Below, piece after piece: positions 22,050-32,400 of a stretch of 35,426 bases of DNA. A model generated the notes under the pieces. It made no database searches. It was given only the letters and a program-made list of their open reading frames with translations, and had not been told where the DNA came from. The position numbers were made by a program, and so were the translations under genes. Each line of letters starts with the position of its first letter. Position 1 is the first letter of the stretch. Source of the stretch: a virus; IMG/VR virus record IMGVR_UViG_3300017708_001677, positions 1 through 35,426 of that record, one strand, 5' to 3'.

Positions 22050-22174
22050 TGAAGTGCATTCGGCCTTTGGCACATAATCCACAGTTTGAAGGCAAATACA
22101 AATGCAAGGCGTGTATTAGAGAACAGAATGAAATAAGGTTCAAATGTTTAGTTATAGGCGATATAATTATATAG
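22046..22174 (+). CDS. Very small Cys-containing protein
   Basis: A 42-residue frame starting MMKCIRPLAHNPQFEGKYKC, coupled to the HNH gene by an ATGA overlap. Cysteines at 4, 20 and 23 (KCKAC) could bind zinc with a histidine. Its end lies within the TATA box of the next gene. Support is the overlap only. Confidence 0.45.
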   Translation: MMKCIRPLAHNPQFEGKYKCKACIREQNEIRFKCLVIGDIII

Positions 22175-22175
22175 T
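22167..22175 (+). promoter_or_regulatory. Class I TATA box (TTATATAGT)
   Basis: TTATATAGT, centre 24 nt before the ATG at 22195. The stretch from box to ATG matches the one at 24411-24441 in 28 of 31 bases. Confidence 0.6.
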
Positions 22176-22194
22176 AGTGGCCTAATCGCTAATC

Positions 22195-22425
22195 ATGAAC
22201 GGAACAAGACCGAGCCACAAAGCCCGAATTGCAGGGTTTCACGCATACATTAACACAATGACAACACCTTACGGTAATACATGGCACGCTAAAACAAACG
22301 CAATTAACGCTATGATTTCATGCGGAACAAGTGCAACTAAAGCCAATAATTATGTTGTAACAAACATATCAATGTGGAATAACGAAGTGGCAGTTATGCT
22401 AAGAAATATGTCATGGGGATATTAA
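22195..22425 (+). CDS. Small hypothetical protein
   Basis: A 76-residue protein starting MNGTRPSHKARIAGFHAY, rich in Asn, Thr and Ala. Helical segments with Ala/Asn (KTNAINAMISCGTSATKANN) are visible. No family recognised. Leaderless, with a promoter nearly identical to that of the 92-residue protein at 24439; the first codons are similar too (ATG-A-GGAACA), hinting at a duplicated 5' region. Confidence 0.6.
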   Translation: MNGTRPSHKARIAGFHAYINTMTTPYGNTWHAKTNAINAMISCGTSATKANNYVVTNISMWNNEVAVMLRNMSWGY

Positions 22426-22429
22426 TAGG
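22421..22429 (+). promoter_or_regulatory. Class I-like TATA box
   Basis: ATTAATAGG followed by TGG, centre 26 nt before the ATG at 22451. It overlaps the stop of the preceding gene. Confidence 0.5.
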
Positions 22430-22450
22430 TGGATTACAACAACCCGCTTT

Positions 22451-22666
22451 ATGAGAGCGGCAAGTGTGAAGCACGCAGAGTATGAAATCTTAGAATACAT
22501 AACACAAAACATAGATTTGTCAAGCCTTCACGAAAAAATGGCGGTTGATGTGCATTCTAAAAAGCGGTTTGATACTGCGGCTGAAAACTTAGTGAAGCAC
22601 CTTGACAAAATGGCCGCTACAAGGCGTAAGAGCCTACCTAAGAGTCATCCTGACAAGGAGGATTGA
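22451..22666 (+). CDS. Small helical hypothetical protein
   Basis: A 71-residue protein starting MRAASVKHAEYEILEYITQN, probably all helix, with a basic C-terminus (KMAATRRKSLPKSHPDKED). Leaderless by promoter position. It is followed by a strong Shine-Dalgarno for the next gene. No family recognised. Confidence 0.6.
   Translation: MRAASVKHAEYEILEYITQNIDLSSLHEKMAVDVHSKKRFDTAAENLVKHLDKMAATRRKSLPKSHPDKED
22655..22661 (+). promoter_or_regulatory. Strong Shine-Dalgarno
   Basis: AAGGAGG seven bases before the ATG at 22669. It decides that start against the TTG at 22663. Confidence 0.8.
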
Positions 22667-22668
22667 GT

Positions 22669-23010
22669 ATGCCTTGTCCTAACTGCGGAGGGGGGTTGAG
22701 AATGGTCAATCCCGTAGTTTCTAACTCAAAAAATAGAGAATACGATTATGAGTCAGCAGTTTGTATTGGTAAAGTCAAAAAGCAGGGATATAGACGCATA
22801 AAAAAGCAAGAAGGAGAAAAATATCCTACAAGCCGATATTGTATTGTGTATCATAAGGGAGGCAACCCGTGCGGGTGGAGTTTTGGCCGACATAGACCAA
22901 TTGAAAGTCCATTGAAAATAAGCGAGGACATTTCTTTGACCGCCACAGACAAAGGCACACCCCCTGCCCCAAAGAAAAGCCTCACTTTATCCGATTACAG
23001 AGTTAGTTAA
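22669..23010 (+). CDS. Zinc-ribbon hypothetical protein
   Basis: A 113-residue protein beginning MPCPNCGGGLRMVNPVV. CPNC and, later, C in SAVCIGKV, YCIVYH and PCGWSFG give a probable zinc-binding unit. The C-terminus is Pro/Ser/Lys-rich and may be flexible. Co-transcribed with the preceding gene. Function unknown. Confidence 0.65.
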   Translation: MPCPNCGGGLRMVNPVVSNSKNREYDYESAVCIGKVKKQGYRRIKKQEGEKYPTSRYCIVYHKGGNPCGWSFGRHRPIESPLKISEDISLTATDKGTPPAPKKSLTLSDYRVS

Positions 23011-23015
23011 TATCC
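23007..23015 (+). promoter_or_regulatory. Class II-like box for the LamG-like gene
   Basis: TTAATATCC, centre 25 nt before the ATG at 23036; overlaps the previous stop. Confidence 0.5.
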
Positions 23016-23035
23016 GTATCGCATAACCCCTATCT

Positions 23036-24397
23036 ATGGGGCGGAGAAATCTAAAAGCCGTTGGTCTGTTTGACGGTGTTGCTAATACACCTAATCCATC
23101 AAGTATTACTGATTCTTTTAACAACTTATCTTTTGTATATGCGGCAGGTGCGGGTTCGGTTGTTCCATTACATCAATACCTTAAACCAATTACCAAAGAC
23201 CCTCAAATGATTCCAAGTACATCTAATTCTAAACTGGGTGGATTTTCTTTTTGGATTAAAATAACAGACACTACATATTCTTACAATGGAGAGGGGGTTA
23301 TATCTTTGGTTCAAGATGATTTACTCAACCCGCTTTATCCTTTTACATCATTTGTAAATGTAAATTTAGTGCCTCATTTTGTTAGTGGTTTTGCAGTTGG
23401 AGTCAAGCCACAATTACAAGTAAGACACCAAACTAATTTAGCGCAATTTCATGACTATGATTCATCAGTTGTCATAAGTGATACCAATTGGCATAACATA
23501 ACCGTAAGATTTGATGTAGTCGGTTCAAACGATATTATTGATATGCACCTTGACGGTGTGCAAGTCGCAGTTGCTACAAATACAATAAACACTACCGTTT
23601 ATTCACCCATCAATCATTATGTGATAGGTGTTGCTAACACAAGTTTTACTCCAACTGCCAACCCAAGCGTATTCATCACAGATTACACGGCAGTTAAGAA
23701 TGTTAGACTTAATCATTTTATTTTCTATGCCGGAACTGCAATTTCACCGACTGACATGATAAACAACAACCCTACATTAGAGCCGTTTTATCCGGCACCC
23801 AGTGCAGCCGGTTTCAAAGCACTTTACACAGTTAGAGGTAATAGAACTATTACTACCGATAGGTTGCCCGCTTTTCAATTAGGATTTACACCGTCAGGGA
23901 GTATAGATTTTATTGAACAACCAAGTATCATAGGACACCCCGACATTAGAGCAGTTGCATACGATTTTATTGATTCAAGAACTTCAAACAACTTTACAAA
24001 AACTCCATACATAGAAACTGTAAAGAGATTTCACACTTGGGCTGACACAACAACTGCTATTGATGGGTCAAGAGCATTCTCTGGTGCGGTAGCAAATGGT
24101 ATGTTTATGCGCCCTGCTTATTTACCATTTGAAACAGGAATTGGAGTTAATACTCCATTGGCCTCTAAATTTGGCATAGTAAATATACAAATCACATCTT
24201 TCTCCGATGTAAAACCGATGACTGCAAGTTATGTTGATGACTGGCCTAATGCCCCATCAGTCTTTGGAGGAAGCGGGTCAATGTATAGAAAAGCACATGA
24301 GAACACCTACCCAACAAAGACAATTGGCTCTATCACAGTCAATAATTACAAAGCGGTAGCCCCAACTAAGGCTTATTTCACCCCATCTTTTAGTTAA
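23036..24397 (+). CDS. LamG/concanavalin-like structural protein
   Basis: A 453-residue, almost all-beta protein. The middle (GGFSFWIKITDTTYSYNGEG, TNWHNITVRFDVV, DIIDMHLDGVQVAVATN, NHYVIGVANTSF, VRLNHFIFYAGTAIS) has the strand order and the NWHNI...D...DG pattern of LamG-like jelly rolls, which bind sugars or proteins. No signal peptide or membrane helix. With a class II promoter it is probably a virion protein, such as a head decoration or a fibre that binds surface glycans. The C-terminal 150 residues are unassigned. Confidence 0.7.
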   Translation: MGRRNLKAVGLFDGVANTPNPSSITDSFNNLSFVYAAGAGSVVPLHQYLKPITKDPQMIPSTSNSKLGGFSFWIKITDTTYSYNGEGVISLVQDDLLNPLYPFTSFVNVNLVPHFVSGFAVGVKPQLQVRHQTNLAQFHDYDSSVVISDTNWHNITVRFDVVGSNDIIDMHLDGVQVAVATNTINTTVYSPINHYVIGVANTSFTPTANPSVFITDYTAVKNVRLNHFIFYAGTAISPTDMINNNPTLEPFYPAPSAAGFKALYTVRGNRTITTDRLPAFQLGFTPSGSIDFIEQPSIIGHPDIRAVAYDFIDSRTSNNFTKTPYIETVKRFHTWADTTTAIDGSRAFSGAVANGMFMRPAYLPFETGIGVNTPLASKFGIVNIQITSFSDVKPMTASYVDDWPNAPSVFGGSGSMYRKAHENTYPTKTIGSITVNNYKAVAPTKAYFTPSFS

Positions 24398-24410
24398 ATA
24401 GGCGGTATCT

Positions 24411-24419
24411 TTATATAGG
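24411..24419 (+). promoter_or_regulatory. Class I TATA box
   Basis: TTATATAGG running into TAGG-AGTGG-CCTA (24416-24428). Centre 24 nt before the ATG at 24439. Confidence 0.65.
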
Positions 24420-24438
24420 AGTGGCCTAATTGCTAACC

Positions 24439-24717
24439 ATGAGAGGAACACCGAACACCCCCGAACAAAAACTTGCCCGCCTAATTATTGCACATCAAAT
24501 CATGGCCGAAGATGCTTCATGTAGCGCAGGTGCGGCAGGGTATAAATCAGCAGACAACCCTGACGGAGATTGCCCTATCAAACACAGAGCAATTAATACT
24601 GAAATGTATTTTTTAATCAATGAGTATGAAGCAAGTTATGGAGAATGGACTACCGAGTTAATGGAAAAGGCTTGGGATAACTACATTGACCAAAGAAAGG
24701 CTGAAAGAGGATATTAG
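24439..24717 (+). CDS. Small hypothetical protein
   Basis: A 92-residue acidic protein starting MRGTPNTPEQKLARLIIAHQ; the upstream TTG start at 24430 would lie within the promoter. Mostly helical, with DASCSAGAAGYKSADNPDGD as a central loop holding two of its Cys. No family recognised. Leaderless from a class I promoter nearly identical to that at 22167. Confidence 0.65.
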   Translation: MRGTPNTPEQKLARLIIAHQIMAEDASCSAGAAGYKSADNPDGDCPIKHRAINTEMYFLINEYEASYGEWTTELMEKAWDNYIDQRKAERGY

Positions 24718-24719
24718 AC

Positions 24720-24728
24720 TTAAATAGG
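24720..24728 (+). promoter_or_regulatory. Class I TATA box for the glycosyltransferase gene
   Basis: TTAAATAGG running into GGTGT-CTATT-ACACC (24727-24741). Centre 25 nt before the ATG at 24749. Confidence 0.6.
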
Positions 24729-24748
24729 TGTCTATTACACCGAAACAC

Positions 24749-26014
24749 ATGACAGAGGAAGCAAAGCGAATCTTAATTGCATCGGAATCACCACTACTAA
24801 CTACTTCATCTTCACAACAAACCAGACGACTTGCCCGACACTTGGCAAGTCAAGGCCACGAAGTCTTTGTTATGGCGTTTAATCATCAAGGAGAGGACTT
24901 CTTTCACCCCGAAGGGTGGATTATGACCGCAGGTGGCTCTAACTTCGGTGCTACGCCCTTAAACGGTGTTAGCGGGGTATCAGTCCTTGACAGGGAGATT
25001 AACAGGATTCAACCTAATGTTGTCTATACAGATATGCCACTTTGGGCTATATCGCCATTGGTGCAAACCTGCAACCGATTCAAAGTGCCTCTTGTGTCGT
25101 ATATTTCACAAAGAGGATTGCCTATTTCAAGAAAATACATCGAACTTCTATCTATGATTCATACTCCGGTGTTTCAATCACCTGCTACATACGCAGGTTT
25201 TGAGGACTTGCTGAAAAGGTATAACTCCAAAGGAACGGCAGTCATACAGGAACACAGAACACCATTTTTAGACAGATACTTGGAGGAAGAAATCGCAACT
25301 ATACCTTTCACACCCGACACAAGATTTACCATGCTTGGAGATGAGCATGTTCAAGAAATCAAAACAAATATGGGTTTGCCTAATTGGGATTATACTTTCA
25401 TATCAGTTGGTAGAAATCAAAATCATAGACAATACCCAAGATTACTTGAAGCGTTTAGACAAATAGTATATGACAAAGGCGAGGTAGCAAACATTGGTAT
25501 GATTATTCATTCGGGCAACCCTCAAGATACTGACGGACAGGGATTTAATCTAATATCATTGGTTGAGCAAATGGGATTAGCAAAACATATAGCATTCTCC
25601 GACCAGTCATGTAATGTGTTGGAAGGTCTATCAGTTGAGGATATGGTCAAATTGTATAACATAGCCGATTGCTTTGTTAGTGCTTCAAGTGCATTTTCAA
25701 AAGAATCAACCCTGAAAGAAGCCTTAGCGTGCGGGCTACCAGTTATTGTAGCCGATAGCCATGTTACAACAAAACACAAGAAATTAACCAAAGTAAAAAT
25801 TGCTACAAAAATTTTAGGCCGTGATGAAATTTTGTATAACATAGTTGATGAGTCGGCCTTGAAAACCGCTATGGCTAAAAAAATAATATCGAGCAAGAAG
25901 TCAAATAATAACAACAAAGAAACAGATGTTATGTGCGAGGCTTTGGAAGCAGTATTGCTAAAGGCTATTGGACAACCACACCCTAACGGAAATAACTCGG
26001 TGATACAACAATGA
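24749..26014 (+). CDS. Glycosyltransferase, GT-B fold, GT4-like
   Basis: A 421-residue enzyme likely to move a sugar from a nucleotide-sugar donor to a glycan or protein. The N-terminal Rossmann half starts ILIASESPLLTTSSSQQTRR and has HLASQGHEVFVMAF. The C-terminal half has FISVGRNQNHRQYPRLLEAF and the ADCFVSASSAFSKESTLKEALACGLPVIVA region with the EX7E-type motif (KESTLKEALACG) that marks GT4 enzymes. No membrane segment. It starts 25 nt after a class I box and shares an ATGA overlap with the next gene. Viruses use such enzymes to modify virion proteins, DNA bases or host surface; which applies here is unknown. The neighbouring LamG protein hints at glycan biology. Confidence 0.85.
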   Translation: MTEEAKRILIASESPLLTTSSSQQTRRLARHLASQGHEVFVMAFNHQGEDFFHPEGWIMTAGGSNFGATPLNGVSGVSVLDREINRIQPNVVYTDMPLWAISPLVQTCNRFKVPLVSYISQRGLPISRKYIELLSMIHTPVFQSPATYAGFEDLLKRYNSKGTAVIQEHRTPFLDRYLEEEIATIPFTPDTRFTMLGDEHVQEIKTNMGLPNWDYTFISVGRNQNHRQYPRLLEAFRQIVYDKGEVANIGMIIHSGNPQDTDGQGFNLISLVEQMGLAKHIAFSDQSCNVLEGLSVEDMVKLYNIADCFVSASSAFSKESTLKEALACGLPVIVADSHVTTKHKKLTKVKIATKILGRDEILYNIVDESALKTAMAKKIISSKKSNNNNKETDVMCEALEAVLLKAIGQPHPNGNNSVIQQ

Positions 26015-26439
26015 CCAAAAAACGATTCAAGCCAGTTAAAGAGAAACAACCAAAAAAGGTCAAACAAGACCGTTCTCACTATGCTAAGTTAGACCATGAG
26101 TATGACCCTTTGACGGGAGAACTAAAGGAAGAAGTAATGGATTTGAGCGGCACGCTTTGTCCTCATAAATGTGAATACCACGATGAGCCTTGTGTTGTTG
26201 TTATGGAATACAAGGACAAGCGGGTTCAAAACATGGTTGAAAAATTACAATCCATAGAAGGCACACCACCGCACAGTGAAGATTCAATTCACTACTGCGA
26301 GTTGTGTCAAAGAGCGCAGAGAGAGGGCGGCAACCCTGCAACATATTATAGAAATCCAGACAACGGAATTATTTACAAGGACAAGCCAAGAAAACTATCT
26401 TACAATCTATGGCTAAAGAAGCAGGGAAAAAAGGTTTAG
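26011..26439 (+). CDS. Basic Cys-containing protein
   Basis: A 142-residue protein. The first 25 residues are highly basic (MTKKRFKPVKEKQPKKVKQD). CPHKCEYHDEPC and YCELCQ give a likely zinc site with His. The ATGA overlap couples it to the glycosyltransferase. Its stop codon lies inside the class II box of the giant fibre gene. Function unknown; nucleic-acid or glycan-enzyme accessory roles are both possible. Confidence 0.65.
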   Translation: MTKKRFKPVKEKQPKKVKQDRSHYAKLDHEYDPLTGELKEEVMDLSGTLCPHKCEYHDEPCVVVMEYKDKRVQNMVEKLQSIEGTPPHSEDSIHYCELCQRAQREGGNPATYYRNPDNGIIYKDKPRKLSYNLWLKKQGKKV

Positions 26440-26443
26440 AACC
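26435..26443 (+). promoter_or_regulatory. Class II box for the giant structural gene
   Basis: TTTAGAACC inside GGTTTAGAACC (26433-26443), identical to the portal box. Centre 25 nt before the ATG at 26464. Confidence 0.65.
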
Positions 26444-26463
26444 GCTAATGGCTACGAATTAGT

Positions 26464-29400
26464 ATGCCGACTACGCTGACCGACCTTACTCCACCCATCG
26501 GCACACGGTCAGGGCTTCCATTTACGGCAGTATGGAGTGATGCTGATACTTCCGCATACACCGGAAATACAAACGACCCAATGAGAACAGATGCTACAAC
26601 TAATCTTTGGCAACAGGACTCTCAAACTGCACCCACCGCCAAGCCTCATGTTGTAGGCGGGGCAAATTTAGATTCATCAGAATTTATTGCTGAATACATT
26701 TCACTATCGAGTGGTAATGTTGTATTTCAAGGACAATTACTAAACATAACCTCTCCGGTTCTAAATTTTGGCACAGGTGATTTAGAATATGCTCAAATGA
26801 TGTTACATGAAGTCAATGGCAGATATGTTTCATCACGAACACAGCCCGTAGGAACTGTTCTAACATTTACCAAAGCAGGGAGATATAACACAAACGATGT
26901 TCAAGAATATGTTGGAGGAACAACCGGCAAGGGGCGACCTGCGAATCACACTTGGCATAGATTTAGTGCTGAAAGAGATGCAGTCCAAACATTGAATCAT
27001 GATTCATCATTACTTGAAGCACATGATGTATATGCGGGCAGATATACTGCGTTACAGACCGAAGGCTTTGTTGGTGAAGGAATAGTCCACACCACTAAAC
27101 TATGCCTTCCGAGTAATGGAATGGGTGCTACTTATGGAGATAATCACAATATCAAGTATGGAGTTTCACTAAACTCAAGTCCACTTGTTGCTAATTACCC
27201 ATCTTTGATGACAAGTGCCGGTGCATCTTTGGAAGATTCTTTTGTGATGTCAGCGCATTGGGCTATCAATATTCAATCACTTCAACCTATTCCCATCAAT
27301 AGCAATTCAGTTAATGGTAATTACAAAACAATTTCTCAACCAGACGGTTTAGGTGGTCAAACTACTTACAGCCACCCCCAAAGAGCAATACCACTAAATG
27401 AAACAATACAATACATAGGAACTAATGACTTTGTTAGTGATGCGAGCAATACACCAACCGGCATTAGCGACATGACATGGCGGCCACTTGGCCGACCTGA
27501 CTTAGGTAATTTATGTGTCATGGATTCATGCGGATTGATAGGATATGAGGGTGTTTTTACTGCAACTGCGTTTATGTCGGTATCGGAAGATGCACAGTCC
27601 GGTTGGTCGGGTTCAAATCAAGCAACATTTGCAGGTATCAATATTCAAGTCCATAGCGGAACTTCACCAAGAAGAAACGGTAAAGCCTATCGAACTCAAT
27701 TAACAGGTGATAGAGCATACAAGTATGGTAAAACAGGAAACTATGTCAAACCAATTACTGAATATTTGATGACAACAGGAAATCGTGATGCGGTTCAAGG
27801 TGCATCTTACTATGCAACAGACAACGATAGAAATGATAACCAGTCAAGATTTTTTACTGCGAGAACTGTTAGATTGACAGGTGGTGCAACAGCACTACCT
27901 CTAAATTCTATTGGTAATAGTGGAGGCGATATAGGGCAGAAAATACAAAACCCGAATGCGTTTATTCTTGGCGATAACGGACATTTAACAGGAGGCTCTT
28001 ATTCAAAGACGAGTCAGTTAAGTCAGGACTTTATGAAAAATATGATACCAACAAAAATACAGGTTATACCCGCATTAATTGGTCATGAACAGATAGATGT
28101 TGCGGCAGGGGATTTCCACCCAGATTCAAACCCTTTAAAATTTAACAAGCCTATGGTTGATTACCATGTTTTAGTTAGTCTTGCACCAAGAGATAGATTG
28201 AATGCAAAAGGAACTACCGGAGGACAAATCGGCACACCTACACAAAGAAATAATCCAGAGGCAAGAACATTTGCTGACCTAAATTTGAAAGATGAAGGTT
28301 GCTATATTTATCATGCCATATTTAGAATAGACCCAACATTAAGCAGAATTTTTGTTGATTCAGCAGATTCACTTAAAATAAATACTCTTGGTGATGAAAA
28401 TTGCCCTAAAAGTGTCATGCCGTCAGCATTTAATCTAATTCAAATAACGCCATTCAAACCAATAGCAAATGCGGGCTTTTCCCAAGTGCCGTTGTTATCG
28501 GGCGCAATAGAGGCAGGTGGCTTCTATCAACACGGAGGAATTAGTCACCATTGGTCGGCTGATGTTTTTAATGATGAATTGTTTGTTGCTACTGATGTTA
28601 TTGAAATGGCACATCTAAATTCACAAATCTATGGAACAGGACAAGTCAAAGCGGGCGGCAACGCTGCCGGTGCTGCTGCAATTCCTGACGGACCGGAAAT
28701 GGTGATTTTCAAATATTCACCTTCAAAAGACCCGTTCTATCCAACAAAGAAAATAGACCATTTGTTAGCAAGATGGTATTTAGGAACTTCATTGATTGGT
28801 GGAACAATACCAGTAAAGGCGGTTCAGTCTAATACCACATTTGACCTTTCACAGGCCAATGGTAATGATAAGGACAAAGTTAGACGAGTCAAACACCAAG
28901 ATACGGCAGGTTGGAGTATTCATGAATGGGTATTTCCACAGATAGAGGCTATGCGCTATCTTGGCGTTGAGAACAAGGCTTTCATGAAACACCCAAGACA
29001 TTCTCAAAATTCTTCTAATACACCAATGCTACACCCAACTCTTCATGTTGGAGATTTTCAAATTATGGAAGATGGAAGAATGAAGATATTGGCTATTCAT
29101 CGTGATAGGATTACAACTAATATAGATTATCCTTCACCGTTAATTGGTTATCCACCACAACCAGATATTGCAGCAAGTGGGCGTTGCCCTGACGGTTATT
29201 ACTATCACAATGGGGTATGCAAGCCAATAATTTCATCAAGACCAACAATACCTGCTGACACAAGCACTACACACTTTGACCCAATAATCGGTTTTGAGAT
29301 TACAACAAGTGGACCACCATTACCTAACACCGCTTCGGGATTACACTACATGGGAGGAATGTCAAACTTTGGCGAAGTGCCAACTTGGAATGCTATGCTA

Positions 29401-32400
29401 CCGGACACAAATGCTCGCAGTCTTGTGTTATTATTTAATAATAAGAAAGCAAAACGAATTGAAGGAAGTAAATTATTTACTTACTCAAAGACAATTGACG
29501 GGGTATCAAGAAACATAACTTTGGACTTCAAACCAACTTTGAGATATGAGTTAGAATCAAATCCATACATCTTTGATGTTGAAACGGAAGATGGAAATTC
29601 ATATCACAATTGGAAGCGTGATGTTGGTTTTTGGTCGGGTTCACAGTTAGCATATTGGTTTCAAGAAAGCGGTCAAAAAGCGATACCAATTACTTACGGC
29701 TCTTATCCAGAGTGTCGTATGGCATTCCCTAATTTTCCAAAGTGCTTACCACATTTACAGTTGGAAGATTTTTTGATGTATAGAACTAACACATTAACAC
29801 CAACTCAATTAATGCAAAATGTGTTTAGTGGTGTAGCAATTGAAAAGAAAGAGGATTTTATGTTTAATTTTGATGCTAAACTACCAAGAGTTGTTAGTGG
29901 CTATCCATACTATCAACCAACTATGAATTTCTCCATGATGAATCCGGCTGATGGTAGCACATATCAAGCATGGGATATTCTTAGATTATTTCCAAACTTA
30001 ATACAATCCTACAAGCATTTATTCCAAACACATTACAATCCTACGACAATTGGATTTGCCGACTTTGGTATGGGTGCTAATCCATATCAAGAATTGGGTT
30101 GGGCGGGATGGAGTTTTGCTCAAGGGTTATATGACCCGATAGCCAGTAATGGCTCTCAATTTTTCTCTGACCAACCTCAAGCAGTTGGGGTTAGTGGAAT
30201 ACACATTGGAACACAGACAACAGGACTTTGGAGTAATTTTTATGCGGCTCAAACAAACGACGAAGGATTTGTATTGAATCAATTTCAAGGTGGCATGGCC
30301 GCTTTATCACATCACGGACCGCTACATTATGGTATAATGTCAGCCGACCACCCATTCAAACCTGACAGAGTATGGAAGCAAGTCAATGCGGGTCTTGGAT
30401 ATGAAATGCCATTAGAGTTGTTAATACCGGAGAAAGTGCAAGTGAGAGCAAGAGCCAAAGGCAAGAATAGTTTAGACCTTGAACTACACTTACCATTACA
30501 CAGATACAAGTTGGAAAACAACCCAATGATAGGTAAGATAAAAGCACAGACAAGTGCGGGTATGCAAACTAATAAGATGTCGCCATTTATTGCTCAACCA
30601 TATCTTAGAACTAATCTTTGGAACATGGATAGTACGGTAGGGTCATATAACACATCGGTTTTTCTCCAAACAAATTTGAATCCCGAAGCAAGAATACTTG
30701 GAAAAGCCAGACCTTCGGGAGGAACGCAGTTGCTACAACCTACATTCTCGGAGTTTTGGAAAGACCACCCAACAGAGCATTTCCATGCAGGGGCTATCCC
30801 CATCAATACAGGAACAGATTATGATGCTCTCCATGTAGCCAATGAAAAGTATGCACCTTCACTTCTTGGAAATATTGATTCTATGAACAAGCATGATTAC
30901 ATAGCAACCGCAGAACAATTGCAGTCATCAGTTGATGTTCACCTATCTAACTCCATAAGACCATTTTGGGATAGTGGAGGAATTGTAAGTGCAAGAGGAA
31001 GTGGAATTGAAGATACACCAATGGTCGCTTACAAAACACTTGATAGAGCGCAGTCAGCCGGAGGACCAGTTGCGTCAGCCGCAATATCAATACTACCTGC
31101 TGAACCTCCAATTACATTTACAGATAAAGGAACAGGACTTGGAATGGGTCAAAGAATATTAAGAACACCAGATGGAACACTACACACTTTCAGTATGGAC
31201 CGTTCAGCAAAAGCCGGAACAGGCAATATACCAGTATGGACTCATTACTCTAAACCGGCTCATTCGGATTTGTTTTGGAATAGAAAGGCAGTTAAAACTA
31301 ATAATCAAGTCCACGATGGTAAAGATGAAGTCGGACCACACTTACAGGTTATTGCAGGTGGAACGCCAACAGACTATATGACACACGGGGCGGCATTTGC
31401 CTCCGATAGCAACGGAACAGTCCATGCAGTTATTGAGATTCACCAACCTAATATGGAACACAAGTTATACTACACATACGCCAAGAGGACTTTGATTACT
31501 ACCCAACCGGAACTTGTGTATGCTTGGGATTGGTCGGCTCATACTCCGGTTCTGTTAGGTGGGTCAAACAATTGGGATTTAAGAGAGCCAAGTTTAGTTT
31601 GTGATTCTAAAGATAGATTGCATTTGGCGTGCAGAGTTGTTGAGCGTGATACCGGCTCAATACCTGCGGGTAGTCAAATTCTTTACACGATTAAATTACC
31701 AAACGAAGCAATATGGCCTCCGTTATCCTCCGGTAGTGGTTCGACAAAAGATGATGCAGGGGGTGGAGGTTCTTTTCAACCCAACTCCGGTAATGCTTGG
31801 AGAGTTGTGTCAAGGCGGCCAGTTAATGACTCACAGGTAAGCACTATGAACATGACAAAAGGGCATTATACATACGACAATGATAAACCCAAAATATGCT
31901 TACAAGGTGATGATTTTCCAGTTATATTTTACAGAGGGGCTAATTATGATTTGGGAACTAATTACAATTTTGCTACTGCTTATGGTAATTTATTAAGCGA
32001 AACCAGTATTTATGCCAACTATGGAATTGTTCAACAATCAATAACTCCTTCGGGTAGGTTTGACTTTGACAAAGAGAATGCAACGATGATTCTTGGAGGA
32101 AATACGGGCGCAGGTATTAATTTGTTTTATGATGCAGTTATTGATGCTGATAATATTGCTTATGTTAGTGGTTGGCAAAGGGATGGTGCAGGTGTCCGAA
32201 AAGCAAACATTGTATCTTGGAATACAAAGGGAGAATGGTCTAATCAATTTATTGCAGGGTCAGGAATGTCTTACATGGCTTTAGTTTTGCCCGCATCGGA
32301 AGTAAATTATGATTTTAAATTCATGACAACTACCATATCCGACAAAGAAGAGTTGCACATAGTCTTTGGTTTTACCATTCCAAATGTTGCACAGGGCGAC

